Positions 58,834 through 64,000 of a stretch of DNA of 64,000 bases are shown in pieces. The stretch spans positions 21,653,716-21,717,715 of the forward strand of contig NC_045144.1 of assembly GCF_008831285.2 (NCBI RefSeq). Direction: 5' to 3'. A program made the translations under genes and the position numbers. This DNA is from Nymphaea colorata (taxonomy: Eukaryota; Streptophyta; Magnoliopsida; Nymphaeales; Nymphaeaceae). How positions within the stretch are numbered: the stretch's first letter is position 1; every line of letters begins with the position of its first letter. Below the pieces are notes generated by a model, which was not told where the DNA came from, did no database searches, and saw nothing but the letters and a program-made list of their open reading frames with translations.

Positions 58834-61800
58834 ATGGCATTCAAATGCTACCATAGATTCAATCAGGCGTATCAACCCAAAGATCTTCCACAAATCTTTT
58901 CCACTGTTCAAGTTGCCAATCCTAATAATGCAGACTGGTATCCGGACACTGGCGCAACTTCTCATGTTACAGATGATCCAGGTACTCTCAATTATCTCAA
59001 TAAATATCATGGAACCGATTCAGTTATGGTTGGAAATGGGCAGCATTTACCAATAACTCATATTGGTTCTACTAATCTTGATCTTGGAAATACGACTCTT
59101 CCTCTTGATAATGTGCTGGTTGTTCCTGCTATAAAGAAAAATCTTATTTCCGTGAGTCAGCTTACCTCGTCTACGCCCTATGTCTTTGAGTTTGCATCTG
59201 ATTCTTTTGTGATTAAGGACAAGGAAACCAATCAGACGATTGCCAAGGGAGCTAGAAAGGGAGATTTGTATGCGCTCAAGACTAGACCAAAGGCAGTATT
59301 TTTTTCTGATCGTTTCAGGACAGCAACTTCAGAGATTTGGCACAGTCGGCTCGGGCATCCATCAGCTAAAATCATTGCTTTTTTGTCATCCAAGGGTAGA
59401 ATAAATTTAGCAGCAAAAATGACTATGTTTTCTATTTGTCAAAGTTGTCAATTGGGCAAAGCAACACGCTTACCGTTTCTTCCATTAGATGATGAATATT
59501 ATGAACCCTTTGAAAAAATTTATTGTGATCTTTGGGGACCAGCACCGGTTGATTCATGTCAAAAGTTTCGATATTATGCGCTCTTTGTTGATCATCATTC
59601 TCACTATTCTTGGATCTACCCGTTAAAATCCAAATCTGATTTTTTTGCCAAGTTTATGGAGTTTCATAAGATGGTGAGTACGCAATTTGGAAGATCTGTT
59701 AAAATTTTTCAAAGTGATGAAGGTGGTGAATTTAATAGCAATGCTTTTCTCTCTTATCTAAGAGAATGTGGAATCAAACATCTCAAGGCCTGTCCAAAAA
59801 CACCTGAACAGAATGGGTTGGTGGAACGAAAACACAGGTCAGTTACTGAACTTGGATTAACTCTACTATTCCATAGTAATGTTCCAGCAAAACATTGGGT
59901 GGAAGCCTTCACTACTGTTGTGTGGTTCATAAATCGGTTGCCGACATCCACACTCCAAATGCTAAGTCCATATGAAAGCTTATTTCATAAACCTTCCGAC
60001 TATTCTTGCCTAAGGACTTTTGGATGTAGATGTTTTCCCTACATCAAAAGCTACAATAAACACAAATTTGAACCCAAATCCTTACCATGTGTCTTCATAG
60101 GATATAGTGACCAACACAAAAGTTATCACTGCCTTTATCCCTTGACAAATCGGGTCTATATTTCAAGACACGTAGTGTTTGACGAACAATGTTTTCCCTT
60201 CAATCAAGGTTTGGCTAGCACACAACTGAATTACAATTTTGCTCACGATCTTGTGTCCTTCTCTCCGGTTACTATTCAATCTAATCAGCCCGCTCTCATT
60301 GAAGTGAACCCTCATGATGTTGCCAGACTTCACAATAATGAACCTGAACCTTCCCTTTCTACCTCTACTCTACCATCACCAGCCATTTCTCCCTTACCTC
60401 CACCATCACCAGAGTTGCCGGTTCTTACTTCACCATCGCCACCTAGCTTGCCACCTCTTCCTTCACCATCGCTACCTAGCTCGCCACCTTCTCCTTCACC
60501 ATCGCTACCTAGCTCGCCACCTCTTCCTTCACCATTGCCACCTAGTCCTTCTTCTCCTATCCCATCTAATGCCTTACCTCATACCATGACCAGAGCGTCT
60601 CACCCTATGGTCACACGTTCTCAACATGGTATTGTCAAACCCAATCCCAAATACATATTAACTACCCTTGTTCCCGCTGAACCTAAACATTTCTCCATTG
60701 CCCTCAAACATCCCGGCTGGAGGCGTGCTATGGAAGATGAAATGGCAGCTTTGATTGCAAATGATACTTGGACCTTGGTACCTCGTGACCCCTCCATGCA
60801 TATTATTGGCAGCCGATGGGTTTACAAAACAAAATTGAATAGTGAAGGCCACATTGACAGACTTAAAGCAAGGTTGGTGGCACAGGGCTATACTCAAATT
60901 GAAGGCATGGATTTTCTTGAAACCTTCTCACCAGTTGTTAAACCAGCAACTATTCGGATCATACTTTTTGTTGCTCTTATGAATGGCTGGCCTCTTAAAC
61001 AACTTGATGTCAAAAATGCATTTCTGAATGGATATTTGACTGAAACTGTTTTTATTGAGCCTCCAGGTTTCCAAGATGCTCAGTTTCCTCACCACGTTTG
61101 CAAATTAAATCGTGCTCTATATGGTCTCAAACAGGCCCCGCGAACTTGGTATGATCGCTTTGCTCAATTTTTATTCTCTCACAATTTTCAAGCCAGCTCT
61201 GCAGATCCATCGTTATTTGTGAGACTCCAACAATCGACTGTAACCATTCTTCTCTTATATGTGGATGATATCATTCTCACCGGCAGCAGTCCAACTTTTC
61301 TTGCATCCTTTCAGAATGAAGTATCTCGTACTTTTGCTATGATAGACCTTGGGGACTTACATTACTTCTTAGGCATTCAAGTCCAATGCCCTGCTTTTGG
61401 CATGTTTCTCAATCAGCAACGCTATGCTATGGACATCCTAGAACGTGCTCAGATGCAATCATGCCGATCAACTGTTACGCCAATAGTTACTAATGTTTAT
61501 AACAACAGCACTGTAGAAGAAGAAGCATATCCCAATGCTACGTTGTATCGCAGTCTTGTTGGAGCTCTGCAATATCTTACTTTCACCCGACCAGACATCA
61601 CTTATGCTGTTAATTATGTGTCATAGTTTATGCATGCTCCTTCCCTGCGCCATTTTTAGCTGCTGAAACGCATTCTTCACTATATTCAGGGCACTATCTC
61701 TTTTGGAATGCAATTCTTTAAGCCCAAAAAATTATCAATCCGAGCTTATTCTGATGCAGATTGGGCTGGCTGCCCCTCCATTCGTCGTTCTACCACTGGC

Positions 61801-62225
61801 TACTGCACTTTTCTAGGCCCCAATTGTATTTATTGGGCATCCAAAAAACAACAAAGTGTTGCAAGGTCTTCTTGTGAAGCTGAATACCGTGCCCTTGCAA
61901 CGACAGCAGTAGAGCTCACTTGGATCAGATTTATTCTTCGACATCTTGGAATGTTTCTTTCTCAATCTCTCTTGTCGTTATGTGACAATCTGTCCGCCCT
62001 GCAATCCACCATCAAAACGACGCATCACTCTCGGATGAAGCTTATTGAGCTTGATTTTCATTTCGTATGAGAAAAGGTGGCTCTTGGATCATTAGTTACT
62101 CAATATATTTCGACCACTCATCAGCTAGCTGATATGTTTACAAAACCTCTTCCCCATCATCGGTTGACAGCTCTAGGCCACAATCTCGGTCTTCGCTACA
62201 ACCTACGCTCGACATTGAAGGGGGA
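58834..62225 (+). pseudogene. copia pol: protease, integrase, reverse transcriptase, RNase H
   Basis: One frame shared with gag. Protease: WYPDTGATSHVT (catalytic Asp) near 58936. Zinc-binding pre-integrase: HSRLGHPS...CQSCQLGKA near 59340-59460. Integrase triad: CDLWGP, SDEGGEF and NGLVERKHR. A proline/serine-rich linker (60340-60570) contains tandem repeats. RT: WVYKTKLNSEG, KQLDVKNAFLNG and the catalytic LLLYVDDIILTG at about 61254. RNase H: AYSDADWAGCPS...GYC and SSCEAEYRAL. Stops lie at 61624 (TAG), 61657 (TAG) and 62068 (TGA). The conserved residues suggest Gln, probably Gln, and Arg originally, each one C-to-T change away. The frame does not end before the 3' LTR but continues into it to 62589. 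Lineage within copia not assigned. Confidence 0.96.
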
Positions 62226-62702
62226 TGTTAACACACAAACTGCTGATAGTTACAGCTGTCCACCGAATGAAGGAAATTGTGGAGATCATGCCAGTTCAAC
62301 AAATGAAGAAAATCATGACAAATCCAGCAACAAGGCAACTGTACTCGCTAGGTTGGAAGAAATCAATCAAGATCACAAGGCGATTGAAGATAATCATGAA
62401 GATCGTGACAAATCCAGCAAAAAGGCAACTATACTTGTTAAATCTGGAGAAATCAATCAAGATCACAAAGACAAGAATCTAGGCAAGAAAAGTGGCAACG
62501 TCCCTTTATCAAAAGAGAAAGAAAGGATTATAGAAACAAAAAAATCAAGGAAGGATTGTTTAACAATCTCTTCAACAAATCATGTATAAATTCTCACATT
62601 AAGGGAACCTCACATTTATCGCCTAATAGGTGTGAGAGACAGTGGACGTAGGATTTTACTCCGAACCACTTAAAAAATCTTAGTCTTGCATATTTTCTTT
62701 CA
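62226..62702 (+). repeat. 3' LTR of the copia element, with an open reading frame to 62589
   Basis: 477 bp ending TTTTCTTTCA. The pol frame enters at GDV and stays open for about 120 codons, reading a Lys/Glu/Asp/Asn-rich tail with a 30-residue repeat (NxxDKSS(N/K)KAT twice), to the stop at 62587-62589. Confidence 0.95.
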
Positions 62703-62707
62703 GTTTC

Positions 62708-63825
62708 ATGTATCAAACAAAACAAAAGAAACAGTTAAATGTTCGTAAACCAACCAAATATATATAACAAATGTTCAAACTTATATTATAACAAAAGTCA
62801 TTAACTAAAGTTCAAAGTTACAAAAACATGAACAAAAATTATTCCCATGATAATGTGATCGTGAGGTGGAAATGTGCAAAGTTTGGCAATGTCGGCATGT
62901 CTCCAATGAACATTAAGAAAACATGTTAGGACTAAGTTTAACAAATAGAATTCATTATATAAAATTGAATGTTAAGTAACCTAGATCACTAAGTTGTTGT
63001 GCCATAAACTGATTAACTGAAGTTTAACATTCTTGGAATTGCGGTTGAAATTGAAGAAACTAGGACTCAAGTGCGAAAACTTTATCCTTCATAATGGATT
63101 TTCTTCATGGATTTAAGTGCAAAAACTTTATCCTTTAGTGATGCAGTTTTTTCACGCACGGTACATATGACACTCGAATTTGATGAGGAACCGAACTGAA
63201 AAGGAATGACATTAATCTGCTTCATCCATACTCTTCCATGTCTCTCATGTCCCATCACTCGAGAGTGGACGTCATTACTTCTTAGTTTATCTAGTCTCCC
63301 TTCAGCTAACGTTTGGGGTTGTTTTTTTAGTTGACCCTACAAAACAAGATAACATATATTATGAAGAATATAAATGTTTGCAGCTATTGAGATTAAAAGA
63401 ATGTAATTATTCAAATAAAATTTATAATCACAACGTTGGTTTCAAGGTTTGAGTAGCTCATGTTCTTATTGGTCCTAGTAACAATGAATAACTCAAGACG
63501 TGAAGGTTGCTCAAAACTTTCTCTAAATTCCACATGATCTTTTATCATGTAACTACAAGTGAAGCACGGTCTACGTAACTATACAATTGATGTAGATCAA
63601 AATCAAGATGGAATTAAAATTAAACATTTTAGAATTGAGAATCGCCACTTTTCACCTGCACCTACCCACAAGCCACCCGGGACAAAAGCAACTGGATTCC
63701 AAAAAATCTTGTGCATATCTAGAAAGGGCTTTCTCTTACATTTATCACAGAATATTTGTATAACCTAGTATTCCCAATTTCTGAAAATATAGTGTGTGCT
63801 CAAGCAAAGTAACTACAAATACTCC

Positions 63826-63828
<3 letters not shown>
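62708..63828. other. Intergenic DNA beyond the copia element
   Basis: AT-rich. I looked for the missing C-terminal part of the DUF247 gene here and did not find it. A gtgcaaaaactttatcctt-like passage occurs twice near 63075 and 63118. No gene supported. Confidence 0.45.
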
Positions 63829-63909
<81 letters not shown>

Positions 63910-63910
63910 G
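63829..63910. repeat. Compound microsatellite (TA)n(TG)n
   Basis: About 60 bases of TA repeat pass into a TG run. Confidence 0.97.
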
Positions 63911-64000
63911 CACGCTAGCTGTTTAAGTCGATGTGCAGAAGCACGCGGTTCCTTGTCTCTTCGATCACATCCGAACAAATTGGAACGATACAGTGGGAGC

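Larger units (their letters stand above)
57396..62702 (+). mobile_element. Ty1/copia LTR retrotransposon, complete but inactivated
   Basis: 5307 bp with two 477-bp LTRs (57396-57872 and 62226-62702) and an exact 5-bp target-site duplication GTTTC (57391-57395 and 62703-62707). A primer-binding site TGGTATCAGAGC follows the 5' LTR at once, and a purine tract TTGAAGGGGGA precedes the 3' LTR. I count 14 differences between LTRs (about 97% identity), so insertion is recent. The order gag, protease, integrase, RT, RNase H is that of Ty1/copia. One frameshift in gag and four stops disable it. It sits just downstream of the DUF247 pseudogene. Confidence 0.97.

Noticed and set aside
60314-60589. Second-frame ORF within copia pol, rich in His and Leu
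   Set aside because: A shadow frame of the proline/serine-rich linker repeats in pol.
63745-63978. Minus ORF with Ile-Tyr and His-Thr runs
   Set aside because: Translation of the TA/TG repeat.

Overview
The window looks like transposon-rich nuclear DNA from a flowering plant. It is AT-rich, with long noncoding stretches, spliced exons with GT..AG borders, and plant-type Ty1/copia, Ty3/gypsy, LINE, hAT and MITE elements. Its few host-gene pieces belong to plant families (DUF247, MATE, PDS5). I cannot name the species. No bacterial-type operon, CRISPR array, rRNA or tRNA gene was recognised.

Layout. 1-14 kb holds degraded repeats: hAT-type MITEs, a LINE ORF2 remnant (4350-6118), two LTR-like copies in opposite orientation (6228-6539 and 11197-11473), a Ty3/gypsy integrase remnant (9361-10222) and a 67-bp-arm inverted repeat (7399-7621). 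14.1-17.9 kb and 28.5-32.1 kb are diverged direct copies of one segment. The first carries the only apparently intact host gene I can assemble, a two-exon gene for an 80-residue secreted peptide with six cysteines in 14 residues. In the second copy exon 1 and its splice donor are broken but exon 2 is almost unchanged. Between them sits a complete but non-coding LTR retrotransposon (22203-28408, TSD AGATT) that carries an antisense piece of a MATE transporter gene.

32-44 kb is mostly repeats: a probable CACTA right end, an unrecognised minus-strand ORF (36378-36779) whose relatives recur in the window, and a hAT MITE with a perfect 8-bp TSD (37844-38270). 44-52.3 kb may be one larger hAT-like element. 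It has matching outer ends at 44161 and 52331 and contains the C-terminal exons of one hAT transposase, a nested 3.4-kb hAT element (47371-50802) with a decayed BED/DUF659/dimerisation transposase, and a broken exon of the cohesin cofactor gene PDS5.

56.4-62.7 kb holds a frameshifted DUF247 pseudogene whose start codon lies in a near-perfect 38-bp inverted repeat. It is followed by a young Ty1/copia element (57396-62702, TSD GTTTC, LTRs about 97% identical) with recognisable gag, protease, integrase, RT and RNase H. That element is disabled by one frameshift and four stops.

The genes do not form a pathway. The window mainly records nested transposition, capture of host-gene pieces and local duplication. 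The observations most worth following are the cysteine-rich peptide gene and its duplicate, the two captured host exons, the hairpin over the DUF247 start, and the copia pol frame that runs on through the 3' LTR.
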